DNA of 64,000 nt from Agaricus subrufescens (taxonomy: Eukaryota; Basidiomycota; Agaricomycetes; Agaricales; Agaricaceae): contig CM057067.1 in the NCBI GenBank assembly GCA_029945375.1, forward strand, positions 186,001 to 250,000, given 5' to 3'. Numbering within the stretch: the stretch's first letter is position 1; each line of letters starts with the position of its first letter. The notes beneath the pieces are model-generated. The model had not been told where the DNA came from. It saw only the letters and a list, made by a program, of their open reading frames with translations, and searched no databases. Both the position numbers and the translations under genes were made by a program. Of this stretch, positions 1 through 10,822 are shown piece after piece.

Positions 1-104
1 GGGACACCCATGGGAATTCTATATTAGGGAATTTGGGAGAACTACATGTACAGGGGCCGATTTCATAGCCTTTTTGCCAGGCCAGCCCCCTAGCTGTAAC
101 CACG
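1..104 (+). other. Upstream region of first carboxylesterase gene
   Basis: Short stretch before the first start codon. It presumably carries part of the promoter and 5' UTR of the esterase gene. I see no clear TATA box or separate gene in it. Confidence 0.3.
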
Positions 105-2384
105 ATGAGGCTTCCCCTTCATCTCGCGTTAGTGGCAGTTGCTCAAGCTGCGCCTCAAGTCAGGATCGGTGGTACCACTTTCTCTGGAAGGGATATCATC
201 GGCTTCAAGCAACACTTTTTCGGCGGTATGTAATTGGTATGGAACCGAATTTGGCAACACTGAAGCAATATATTCGCTTTCAATTAGGGATCCCTTACGC
301 GGAACCACCCCTGGGAAACCTCAGGCTGAGGCCTCCGGTGCTTAAAACACAGCTCGATTCAGCTTTTGTCGATGCCTCAAACTTCGGACCAGGTTGCCTT
401 CAGCCTGTAGGCGCTATACCTGAAACAGCTTGAAAAGACTCGCTGAACGTTCATTGAATAGTACATTCCGGCGCCCTTGCTTTCGGAGGATTGTCTGACA
501 ATAAATGTAATAAGACCATCGAATATCTCATCTGATACTAAACTACCTGTGGTACGTCCTTAATCATGACGTTCATCAATGAGAACGCCGATCAAATCAT
601 TGGTCCCAATAGCTTTTCTGGACGTAAGTGTTTGTGCACTACAAATCAGTCGATCTCTGATTGCAGAATGTAGTTATGGTGGCGGTTTCATAGCTGGTAG
701 CTCGGCAGAATTCAATGGCAGTTATATTGTCGCGCATAGTGTTGCAAGGGTAAGCCATTAAGTGAGACATATTTAATTCGCTTCTCATTTCTTCGATCCA
801 GGGCACCCCTTTGATTTATGTTAATTTCAACTATCGTCTCGGACCTCTTGGCTATCCCCAAGGCAGAGAAGGTCCGTCATCATAGTCCTGTTTATCGTTC
901 ACAGACTGACTGGCTGCAGCGGCTCATGAAAGGGCACTGAATCTGGGAGTGAAAGATGAGATAGCTGCACTCCAATGGGTCCAACATAATATTGAAGCAT
1001 TTGGTGGCGACAAGGACAAGGTGTGTTATAGGCTCTTTCGCACCCAGCTGTGTCTTAACACTGGCCTGGGCTTTAATTAGGTGACTATTTTCGGAGAGAG
1101 TGCGGGTGCTATCATGAACGCCATTCTTTACCTTAACTTTCCTCTCGAAGAGTTCGTTCGAGGAGTGGTATGGACCTTTCTAACTTCTTTGCGATAAATG
1201 GTTTCTAATGGACCGTGGGTTAGATTCTCCAATCAGGCTCTCAAGCTAGCTCTACCAACTTTTATCCCAAACGCAGGGAAGGTAATTGGGAGAATTTTGT
1301 TGCCGGTGTTGCGTCCTGTGCATCTACTGCAACCTCTGGTCATACTTTCGATTGTTTGCGAGAAGCTGGTGAAGCAGAACTACTTTCTGGGATACTAAAT
1401 GGTATGAAAAAGTCTCCAGAGAGGATGCCCTTCTTTCCTACTATTGACGGACCTGATGGAGTCTATCCTGACCTCCCATCAAGGTTGTTTTCGCAAGGCA
1501 AATTTGCCCGAGTGCCTTTCATAGCTGGGACCACACTCGATGAAGGTAAGTCCAGCACCGGCGTCGATACGGGATGCTCATTCTTTCATAGGTACCATGT
1601 TTGTTCCAGTGACGATCGGTTCCGAAGAGGAAATTCGCCAATTCATTACCGCTAATTACTCACCTCCGATTGTCCCACCCGCGGTACTTGACAAGGCGGT
1701 AGACAAGTTGCTCGAGTTGTACCCTGATGATCCGGCTGTTGGTTCTCCATTTAACACTGGTGACGAAACTTTCGGCCTATCTTCGTCATTCAAACGTATT
1801 GCTGCGATCTGTATGTATCTTCTGTCCTCTTTGAACTATGGTTTCCTCTGAAACTCAAATTATAGTTGGCGATCTCTTTTTCACGTCGCAACGGCGGTTC
1901 TGGCAACGGACTGCTGCAAAAGCGGGGATGAAGAGTTGGGGATATCTATACACACATGATGAACAGATTGAGGGCCATGCCTACCTTGGAGGTAAGCTCC
2001 CAACACCGTTTGAGGTACTTCCTGGCGTCGCTCATCTTCCTGCGGCAGTCCTTCACTTCAGCGAGGTGCCTTACGTATACGGAATGCCAACCGATTCCTC
2101 TTGCTCATCCGAGCAGTTAAGTAAGATCATGATGGATTATTGGATTTCCTTTGCCACAAGCTTGGACCCAAATGACGGAAAGGGTACACAACGTAAGTAG
2201 TTACGTCCTGTGGCCTTTTTCACTTACCCCAAGTGGTTATCAAGGGCCTCTCTGGGAACAATACACGAGTGACAGCGAACGTCTTATGCAGCTTGAAGGA
2301 GATAACATCCGAATGATCAATGATACATTCCGCGAAGCGCAAATCGACTTTATAAATTCTATTCCCCTTGTGTTTTTACATTGA
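105..2384 (+). CDS. Secreted type-B carboxylesterase/lipase, copy 1 (13 exons, 541 aa)
   Basis: Alpha/beta-hydrolase of the fungal type-B carboxylesterase family (Candida rugosa lipase relatives), expected to hydrolyse carboxylic esters outside the cell. Exons: 105-225, 288-406, 462-551, 613-623, 674-749, 802-871, 920-1020, 1081-1167, 1224-1545, 1592-1810, 1866-1991, 2049-2192, 2245-2384. They total 1,626 coding bases, 541 residues, normal for the family. A hydrophobic signal peptide starts [15 protein letters not shown]. Family motifs follow in order: [18 protein letters not shown] (oxyanion hole), GESAG (nucleophile Ser), LDEGT (acid Glu) and [11 protein letters not shown] (catalytic His). 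The start is chosen because it opens the signal peptide. Exon 4 is only 11 bases. The exon 5 acceptor must be the second AG of a tandem pair, since the first gives a stop. A near-identical gene structure follows downstream. Substrate is unknown. Confidence 0.92.
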
Positions 2385-3064
2385 ATGACCAAGCTTGCCG
2401 ACACCCCGGATTAACATCTATACGGTCATACAAGCTTGATTTAGCCTCGTACCTTTTATACCGAGCATAAATGGTGACGTTAGATTAAATGCGGAAGTTG
2501 AGCGGTCCTGTGCACAATGGTACATACATTCCGGGAAACATTGAAATACAAGGTGCTTTTCGCCAACACACATGCCCTCGAACGAATTTGGGCCAGATTA
2601 CTATTCTTAGTATAAATCCAGACCTTGAGCCCGGCACATCTGTGATTACCGAACCGGGGGATGCGTGTGCTTTCGAACTTATGACCATATGGTTCACCGG
2701 TTGCCGCTGTCATCAACTTCATCAAAACTGACCTTCGAAGGGCGCCGAAACCTGTCGAGCCTGTCAGATGTCAGGCACATCAAGTCTTGTGTGTGCTTAA
2801 TTTCCCTTTGTACTGGTAAAGGATAACGGCTTATTCCACGTCCTTCAACCTTGCTGATACTTTGCAGGGTACCTTCGAAGAAACGAATTTCACATATCAG
2901 TACTGCTATCAACGTCAACGGTCTTGAAATTGGCATGCATCAACTATTGCTCATGATTTGACGCATAAACCGGTTGACCGTGGAATCGAGGACTAGTCTG
3001 AACACATGTTCGGTTCTATAAGAACTAGTAGGGTGGAGCACACGAGTGTCAGGTTCTTCTTGCC
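2385..3064. other. Intergenic region between the two esterases
   Basis: No convincing gene. Short open frames lack homology, splice support or codon character. It must contain the terminator of the first esterase and the promoter of the second. No TATA-like box is obvious near 3,030. Confidence 0.4.
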
Positions 3065-5389
3065 ATGAAGCTCCCCATGTTTCTCCCTGTTCTAGCTGCG
3101 CTCGTTGTTACTTGCAGTGCCGCTCCGCAGGTCAAGATTGGGACTACTACAGTTAATGGAAGGGATATTCCGACTTTGAAGCAGCAGTTATTCGGAGGCG
3201 AGTAACGGATTTTCTTGAAAGTGGAACGATTTTTGCTTATGAATTGCGGTTGTAGGTATACCTTATGCTGAACCACCACTCGGAAACTTGAGATTGAGAC
3301 CTCCCGTCCTTAAAACGACTCTCGACGGCGACACTTTTGATGCGTCGAGTTTCGGTCCCGGTTGTCTTCAACCCGTAAGTCCAGCTGTCACCGGAAACAG
3401 ACCCCGAGACAGAGGTTTGATTGTTTCTAGCCATCTGGGGGCGCGTCACTGTCTGAGGATTGCCTGACCATCAACGTCCTCCGTCCTTCCAATATTCCCC
3501 CCAATACAAGGTTACCAGTTGTACGTCCTTCGCTCGCACTATTATCGACTGATACTTAGGACTTTTTACAGTTCTTCTGGGTGTAAGTTGGCTATTCTGG
3601 CCTATTCACACCTTGTTTAATACGTTTGCATAGATATGGCGGTGGTTTCCAAGAAGGAATGGCCTCTCTATACAATGGTAGTGCTATTGTCGCTCAGAGT
3701 GTCGCTCGAGTAAGCCTAGACTCATATTGAAAATTCGCTATATTGGACTGACTTGAACAAGGGAACACCTCTGATCTACGTCAACTTCAACTATCGTCTT
3801 GGTCCGCTCGGTTTCCCTCAAGGCCAAGAAGGTTCGTTGTCAAACTGGGATTGTCAGCAATACTAACACTAATATGGCTACAGCCGACGATAAGAAGGCC
3901 CTTAATCTAGCTCTTAGGGACGAAATAACTGCGCTAGAGTGGGTTCAGGCTAATATCGGGCTTTTTGGCGGAGACCATACAAAAGTAATCTAACAATTTT
4001 ATTCGCCTCCGCATTTTGTCTGACATCGGAACCAGGTTACAATCTTCGGAGAGAGTGCTGGTGCTATCATGAACTCCATACTTTTCTTGAACTCACCTCT
4101 TCCCAAATTGGTCCGCGGAGTGGTAAGCTCTTCAGCTGATTTACAAAACTTGACTCAAGTTATTGTTTTCCCCCTTTTTTTTCTTTTTAAGATTCTTGAA
4201 TCTGGTAGTCAAGCAACATCAATAAACGCTCTTGCATCCCGCCGGGAAGTTGATTGGCAAAACTTCGTCGGCGGTGTTGCATCTTGTGCATCCTTAGCCA
4301 CGTCTGGCCACACCTTTGACTGCCTGAGGAATGCTACCTCGAATGAAATTCAGACCGGACTCTTAACTGCGATCAGCAAGGTTACGGAGACCTTCGCATT
4401 CGATCCGACGATTGATGGTCCTGGTGGATTGTATCCTGATTTACCTTCGAGATTGTTCGCCCGAGGGGAATTTGCGAGAATTCCCTTTATCACTGGAACT
4501 AATCTCGACGAAGGTACGTTTTCCTTCCGTTCGAAACACTCCGCCTGGGAGCTGTATATTGACTTTTGACAGGCACTGCTTTTACACCTGCGACCATCAA
4601 TTCCGAGGAAGCGATTCGTGAATTCATCATCACAAATTTCAGTCCTCCTTTTGTATCAACGGCCGAACTTAACAGGACTGCAGACATCCTGCTCAAGCTA
4701 TATCCAGACATTCCTGCTTTGGGATGTCCCTTCAATACCGGTAACAATACTTTTGGCCTGGCTAGCCAATTTAAGCAGGCAGCCGCTCTGAGTATGTTTA
4801 AAATACATCCGCAGCAGATCAATCGTCTCACGAGGTTACTTGTATAGACGGAGATGTTACCTTCCATTCCCAACGCAGACTATGGCAGTCAACAGCTACT
4901 AGGGCAGGTGTCAAAACATGGGGGTACTTGTTTACCCAACCCCAACCCACCGTGCCACCCCAGTTCGGAGGTAAGATCATGTCGTCTCTAACGTCCTGAT
5001 ACGCCGCATGCTAAGATCACCTATAGTTACTCATGGAACCGAGGTACCCTATGTATATGGAGCGCCTACAGATCAATCAGCCTCAGCCTTGAAAGTCAGC
5101 GCATTGATGATTGACTATTGGGTCTCTTTTGCAACGAGCTTGAACCCTAATGACGGGAAAGGATTACCACGTAAGCGTTCTTCTCCTTTGTTCCCCCAAT
5201 TTATCCGTATAAATGATTGCCCGATATTTAGGCCCTAATTGGGGACAGTACGTTCTTGGGCGTGAACATATCCTGCAGCTCAATGGTGACAACACCACGA
5301 TGATTCCCGATACGTTCCGCAAGGCACAGATGGATTTCATCAACTCAGTTCCCGCCGTGTTCTTGCACCGTAGGAGTAACCAGGTTTAA
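3065..5389 (+). CDS. Secreted type-B carboxylesterase/lipase, copy 2 (13 exons, 550 aa)
   Basis: Tandem paralogue of the preceding esterase with every intron at the same position. Exons: 3065-3197, 3256-3374, 3431-3520, 3572-3582, 3634-3709, 3762-3831, 3884-3984, 4036-4122, 4192-4513, 4573-4791, 4848-4970, 5027-5170, 5232-5389; 1,653 bases, 550 residues. Signal peptide begins MKLPMFLPVLAALVVTCSA. Catalytic motifs are GESAG, LDEGT and VTHGTEVPYVYG. Exons 2 to 10 and exon 12 match copy 1 exactly in length; differences sit at the N-terminus, exon 11 (one codon) and the C-terminus (six extra codons). Intron 1 must use a GC donor (GCGAGT) where copy 1 uses GTATGT, because only this keeps the conserved GIPYAEPP frame. 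Both copies look functional, so this is a recent but diverging duplication. Confidence 0.92.
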
Positions 5390-5913
5390 ATCAATTTACT
5401 CCTGAAAAAAATCTGTTTCATCCTTGTAACGAGTGGGCTGAATGTAACACTACTTAGTCAACGTGCTTGAATTCACCCAGACATGACCTTGCCATGGGGT
5501 AAAAGACGTTTCATTTGTTGAAGCGTGCTGATATCCTTCTGAGTTCTAGAAGCGATTGGTGGTGTTTACAACAAATAGCATGAGTGAATCCGGGACTTCT
5601 AGGATACCACGCGAAAGAAGTATCCTCATCAAGCCGTATCTTTGTCTAGAGAAGTTACTCAGAAGAGATCGGTCGGAAAAATCGTTGAATGATGGCGGCA
5701 GATAGTCGAGCAGTGCCTGCCATTATTGACGATTATATGCAGGCCTCCCATGTTGAACTACAGATCCAAGTAGGGAATACGTCATGAGGTATTGAATTTT
5801 TTTAAAGTTTGGGCAGCATGGCATAAGGGAGGGTGTAGACATGCATATGTGACTGGCATGAGTGCAAGGACAACAACACGAGTAGCAGACTGGCAGAATA
5901 CATAGTTAAGCCT
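5390..5913. other. Convergent intergenic region
   Basis: Lies between the 3' ends of the second esterase (plus strand) and the eL31 gene (minus strand). No gene is seen; it should contain both 3' UTRs. Confidence 0.4.
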
Positions 5914-6512
5914 TTACTCCGCATCGACAATTGTTGTTTGGAGACCCTACAGGTAATATCAAGTTAGGAGAGATCATCACAGAAAAGGTATTCTATGACT
6001 CGCCTTGAAAGATTCCACGGGGACATGGGAGACGTAGGTGTAAAGCTTCTCCTTTGCATTCTCGTCGTCGTTACGCTTTCCTATACCACCCAAAGAAAGT
6101 CAATATCTGATCCCTCGATGTCACACAGGATACTTACGCTCAAGCTTTACGCGTATCCGGTGAGGGACAGACTTGATCCCCTGTGCCCAAACAGCCTGGT
6201 TCAACTTGGGGTCGAGACGAACGTCGGATGTGCCCATTGCGTTTTGAGCGAAGGAGACAACGGATTTCACGGCCCAAGGAGCACGTTTTTTGAAGGAGCG
6301 GCCATGCACACGTTTGTGGAGGTGGATTGTGTACTCGCGAGTGACGACGTCTTGGAGGGCAGAACGAGTCTTGCCGCCAGTCTGATTACGGACATAGATG
6401 CATTAGATCCATAGGCGGCGGGGGCGGAGGGTCTGTACCTTTTTCTTGGTGTTCGCGGGGGCCTACACAGGGGTAAGACGGGCGGAGAACGGGGAGAACG
6501 GCGACGTACCAT
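5914..6512 (-). CDS. RPL31: 60S ribosomal protein eL31 (RPL31), 5 exons, 126 aa
   Basis: Structural protein of the large cytosolic ribosomal subunit near the exit tunnel. Exons in transcript order: 6512-6510 (only the ATG), 6462-6439, 6381-6138, 6080-6004, 5946-5914; 381 bases in total. The signature [20 protein letters not shown] is followed by [19 protein letters not shown], and the family-typical end [12 protein letters not shown], so length and both termini agree with eL31. The first intron starts directly after the start codon (ATG then GTACGT), a layout often seen in ribosomal protein genes. The last intron must use a GC donor (GCGAGT), since the only nearby GT breaks the frame. It shares a 325-base divergent promoter with the CFEM gene. 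Confidence 0.96.
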
Positions 6513-6837
6513 GTCTTGAGGCTGTCGGTGTCGATGAGCAAATCAGTGGATTATTTGGCCGGCCGCGTTGTGTAAACAAAACAAGGTTTGAGGGGCTGCA
6601 CAGTTTGTCGGCAGATGCCGGGAGATGCATGGGCGCCCAAAGAGGAAGTTTGTTTATGGGCCTATTCTTGGCGTGTAAAAGGAGATGCGAACCAAAAAGT
6701 AACAAAGGAAGGAATCCGCGTACCTTATTGATACCCACAGCTCCACTATTTAAACGCCCTCGTCGCCCCATCTTTCCCCAGCCTTCGTTGCTTCCCTCTC
6801 AGCCGCCTCCACTCGCTCTCAGCCTCGCTCGTTCAAA
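6513..6837. promoter_or_regulatory. Bidirectional promoter, RPL31 / CFEM gene
   Basis: 325 bases between the start codons of the divergent eL31 and CFEM genes. A TATA-like CTATTTAAAC at about 6,746 lies about 90 bases before the CFEM start. The segment just before the CFEM start is rich in C and T, as is usual near fungal transcription starts. Both genes may be strongly expressed, but this is inference. Confidence 0.5.
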
Positions 6838-7395
6838 ATGCGCTTCTCTCTTGCCATCTTCGCCGCTGCTCTTGTTTCCACCGTTTCTGCAGGCCTCGCA
6901 GCCCGCCAGGCCGAGGGTCTACCAGGTATATCGCCCTCGTACGTGCACCCTGTTACGTGTGCTTACTCTCTATCCTACGTACAGACTGTGCCCTCCAGTG
7001 TATCACGACGGCTAACTTTGGCTCTTGCGAGGCCACTGACAATGCCTGTCTCTGCAAAAACCAGGATTTCGTCACCTCATCCACCAACTGTATCGTCTCT
7101 ACCTGCAAGGGCAACGATCTCGAAGCCGCTTTGAAGGCATCTCAACAGCTATGTGCTGCTGTTGTAAGTAGCATCCGTGTAGCTATTCACTTTCTGCACC
7201 CGAGATTAACACACTGTCCGATAGGGCGTGACCCTCACCTCAACTCCTGCTGCCTTGGCTACTGCCACTAATACTGGCTCTTCAAGTGGCACCACCACAG
7301 GCCCTGCTGCCAGCACTAACACCAACGCGGCCTCAATGAATGGCATCAGCACTGTGGCGGGTGTTGCTGCTCTGTTAGCAGCTATTGCGCTTTAA
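6838..7395 (+). CDS. CFEM-domain GPI-anchored secreted protein (145 aa)
   Basis: Exons 6838-6925, 6985-7163 and 7225-7395 give 145 residues. The protein has a signal peptide (MRFSLAIFAAALVSTVSA), then one CFEM domain at about residues 28-90 with the eight cysteines in order (CALQC, SCEA, NACLC, NCIVSTC, QLC). A Ser/Thr/Ala-rich linker follows, and the hydrophobic C-terminus without charged tail is typical of a GPI anchor signal. CFEM proteins sit at the fungal wall or plasma membrane; some bind haem or help adhesion and virulence. The Asp that precedes the first Cys (DCALQC) is not sufficient to claim haem binding. Introns are 59 and 61 bases. Confidence 0.93.
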
Positions 7396-8550
7396 TTTGC
7401 AACTGAGATGCTCTTTCGTATTTCCACGATTCTCATTTGCTCCCGTTTCGTCCTAAAATAATATTCGGTCTTGTTTGGGAATTTATAGTTATGTATAAGT
7501 GTATTTAAGTTATTAAAGAATTTTCTGAGTGGACCCAAAACTGTCTATCTTTGGCCGACATCAATCCAACAGAACGCCGGTGCGAATTTTGAAAAGTAGA
7601 TCATGCTACTTAACTCCACTTTTTGTTATATGACCCCAAATTTTCACATGTTCCTGTGTTCTGACATATTCCAATATTGTACGTACCACGAGCTTCGCCG
7701 AAATGACATTCAATGCCCCTGATGGACTGGAGAAATGCCAGCCTGCGTCGCATGTACCACTGTCCCGCTCCACGAAACTGCGTTAAATTGATCAAGAGAG
7801 CTCCTATCTTTAGAACCCACTGGATTCCACGTTTTCCAGGCCTCAAGTGAATTGATCTTGATCGGAGTGATTAACACAAGATGAAACAGGGTGCATGATA
7901 TTTATTAATATGGTATAGATTTTCCAGCCACGAAATTGGCAAATTTCTGTGGCGCAGACTAGTATGTTTCTTGGGACTAAACATTAGGATCTTCTAACAC
8001 CCACCTATCATGATATGTTTTCATGGCAACGCTGTTCCACCATACTCCCGCTCCGTATTACTCAGGCTGTACTGTCGTACAATGCAGCGCTTCTGTACGG
8101 TATGTTCCTTTTTTCCGAGTGATCACATCATGGGTTTTGACAAGACCCTGATCAAATGACCTCCCGGCCACATTGTATGATCAAAGCTATTTTTGTCAGC
8201 AGTACCCCCGTCAATCAAGTTGATCATAGCTCTCAAGTCCTCCGTCCTCTCTATGGCGTATCGGCGCCGAACCCGTAAGCCCGACTCCGTCATTTGCGGG
8301 TCTGCTCATCAGATGCGAACATTTTCCGACAATTGAGCTATCATTACCTGACAAAGGGACCCACAAAATACTTCTAGCCGGACCAAAGAAAAAGACATAG
8401 AAAAAGAATTCCACTATCGACGTAATTACGATACCGCCGAAGCGCTTCTCTTAAGAGCAGCGGATATTCTTTCATACTAGATGGAATATAAATCGCTGAG
8501 CCGCCTTTGGTATACCCCTCTTAGTAGTCATCTTTTTCTCTAGAATGACC
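7396..8550. other. Intergenic region
   Basis: Between the 3' ends of the CFEM gene and the beta-trefoil-like gene, which converge. Small open frames on both strands show no family motif or splice support. I see no gene. Confidence 0.4.
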
Positions 8551-9327
8551 TTAACATTTTCTGTTAGCTGACATATTTGGCTTCAATTTTGGTGCTCTCA
8601 CTTGATGATACAGTTCATGGACTGTCCACAGGGCTTCACTCACGTTCGATGAGTCGAGCAACTTGATCTAAAAAAAAACAAAACGGAAAAAAGATCAGGA
8701 AGACAAATTGAAATTCCTTCGAATCTGGGGCAGGCTCAGGCCTGACAACTTACACTCCATTCATGGTTCTCTATCAAGTCCAAATCAAATAAGGTAGGCT
8801 CTTTCTCGGCAACCAAGACTGTCAGGTCCTAAAACACAATACATCAACGTCTTGTAAAATCAAAGTTGGTCCAGTAACAATTCACTTACAGATGTCTCCT
8901 GATATAAGCGTGCATACATCTTTGTCGCATTATTCTGGATCGTGTAATGCTGCTTCATTGGGTATTGCCCTCCAGAACCTTTTTCGATGTACCACTTTAC
9001 GGCATAGAATTAGTCAAGAAAAAGGTATGAGCATGAGAAATCAGTCTGAGGACTCACAATCGTATAGTCCTTCCCAGAAGACTCGTGTGGCGGCGCCATG
9101 ATCGAATTCAATCCAACGGATAGAGGAAGACCTTCTCCGCGAGCTTCTACACGCATTCCAGTGGCCACACTTTGAATGCGATAGAATCCGCGCTTAAACG
9201 CCTATAGAAGATGCTGGTTAAGAAGCCCAGTTCTGAGGAGGAGGAGACGGACGTAAGTCTGGGTAAAGACGATTCCAAAGAAGAAGAATATATGTAACAA
9301 TAGTATTGGTGAGCATTTTCGGGCCAT
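8551..9327 (-). CDS. Small secreted beta-trefoil-like protein, possibly I66-type protease inhibitor (171 aa)
   Basis: Five exons: 9327-9253, 9201-9058, 8994-8890, 8828-8754, 8667-8551. Every exon length is a multiple of three and all four introns are phase 0. The first exon encodes a strong signal peptide (MARKCSPILLLHIFFFFGIV). The mature part starts GFYRIQSV, then has IWYIEKGSGGQY, MYARLYQET, HEWSIKLL and LWTVHELYHQVR at intervals like the strand repeats of fungal beta-trefoil proteins. The pattern W-x-IEK then QVxxxPL resembles mushroom serine-protease inhibitors of MEROPS family I66. The fold call is inference; a lectin-like trefoil is the alternative. I66 inhibitors are usually cytosolic, so the signal peptide is unusual. 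It lies near the defensin genes. Confidence 0.62.
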
Positions 9328-10542
9328 TGATCTCCGAATGTTTTCTCAGTAGGCGGGTTGTGAGGTGAATGAACAATGAATGATGAGAGAATGTGGGGTT
9401 TTTGGCGTAGAGTAACCTTTCTGCAATGCAGGAGCCTATATAACACTCAGCAGCACGTTTCTAGAAGTTAAATCCATATTTTCATATACGTAAGATAGCT
9501 CGACGAATGGCTAATAGCCATGGTGCCGGATTCATGGAGACAAAGTGATTCTCCTGCCGTATCGAAGGGCTATGCCTACTCAAAACGATTTTGATTCGCA
9601 GCATTTATACCACGCGGGTGTGAATCTCGTACATAGTTGGAAAGTGTGTTTGGAAGTTCAGTTCAGAATCCGAGAATCATGTACCACGAAGGCGGACGAG
9701 TGAAAGTGATAACAGAAGTGGATGAGGTAAATAAAATACGGGCGATTGAGACGGCGAGGAAAGTGTGTGTTAATACCTCGTGACGCGTGCTACAACGGTC
9801 AGGAGCATTACTTCTCCGTCGCTTAGTACTCTAACTCGACGCGTGGGAGAGCTGCCAGCCGGTACTGGGCTGGCAACTGCTGGCAGCGGCTACTTGATGA
9901 CACATCACTAATCCGGATCAGTGAGTCTCTTCCGAGGAATTCTCCGGCGTGAATCACATCCGCGACATCCACAAGTACTTGTAGACAAAAGACGGCTTGC
10001 TTCTGCTGAGTAAAAGAACCTGCACTTGCTTGCATCATTGTGAGATATAATCACTGATCTCCTTCGCACTTTGAAAAGGCAACCCAGGTCCTTTCTTAGA
10101 TCCCGGCCTTTAGTTTTAGTCGTGAAAATGATTACTAATGTCCCGCTGTACTTACAGCTATCGGACGTGTATTGCACAGTATCTTGGTATTGAATACCAA
10201 ATGATGCTGGTTGCTAGCAGTGGTACATGTGATACGTTGGCGGCCCGATCAGTTTAACTGAGTCAGGTTGTCACTCAGGCTGTAGCCACAGGTATCCCAC
10301 TCTGAGCGCTGCATTATCGACTCAGTATATACTCGGAGATGAACCACGCGCTCGAGTCCGACAAATCATACAGCACTCATTTTTTCTACAAAAAAAATAA
10401 TACTACATTCAGACGATTCAGGACTTGAGATATACTAGTGCTCTTACTAATAAACGGATTCATGGCTCGGTTCCTTCAATCTATCGTAGGTCATATAGAT
10501 AGTTTCTCATCAAATGTGCCTAGGCCGATAGATTTAGCCACT
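9328..10542. other. Intergenic region
   Basis: About 1.2 kb between two minus-strand genes. It must contain the promoter of the beta-trefoil-like gene and the 3' UTR of the defensin-like gene. No open frame here has gene-like character. Confidence 0.4.
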
Positions 10543-10822
10543 TCAATGCAAGCAAGTGCAGGTACCATCTACGTGATTGTATCGTAAGCTATCCAGTTAT
10601 AATCAGAACTTAGGGTCACATTTGGAACATACCAACACAGTGGCCACCTTTACCATCACCTTCTTGCTTGCAAAGACTATTACATGCATCACTGGAGTAC
10701 GACCCGAGCAAGTCATACACAACTCCACGGGCCTCAGGTGGGACTGGTGCTGAGGCCGGAGTGGCCAAGGCGGTCGCAGCGAAGAGAGCAAAGAAAGCGA
10801 CAAAAAGTTGTGTTGGTTGCAT
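10543..10822 (-). CDS. Defensin-like secreted peptide A, first cysteine replaced by Tyr (71 aa)
   Basis: Exons 10822-10633 and 10568-10543 (64-base intron GTATGT...TAG) give 71 residues. Signal peptide MQPTQLFVAFFALFAATALA, then a short pro-region ending in PPEAR, then a mature part of about 40 residues. The mature part matches a CS-alpha-beta defensin: CNSLC (CxxxC), KGGHC and CTC (CxC). The first cysteine of the six is missing: the sister gene has GFVCDSL where this one has GVVYDLL. That removes one disulphide partner, so the peptide may be misfolded, have a free thiol, or have changed function. The last three residues of the motif are supplied by the tiny second exon, which both paralogues share. 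Confidence 0.8.

Noticed and set aside
2151..2384. Apparent frameshift in the last intron of esterase copy 1
   Set aside because: The first AG (CCCCAAG) gives a wrong frame, but the next AG (ATCAAG at 2,244) restores PLWEQY in line with copy 2, so the gene is intact.
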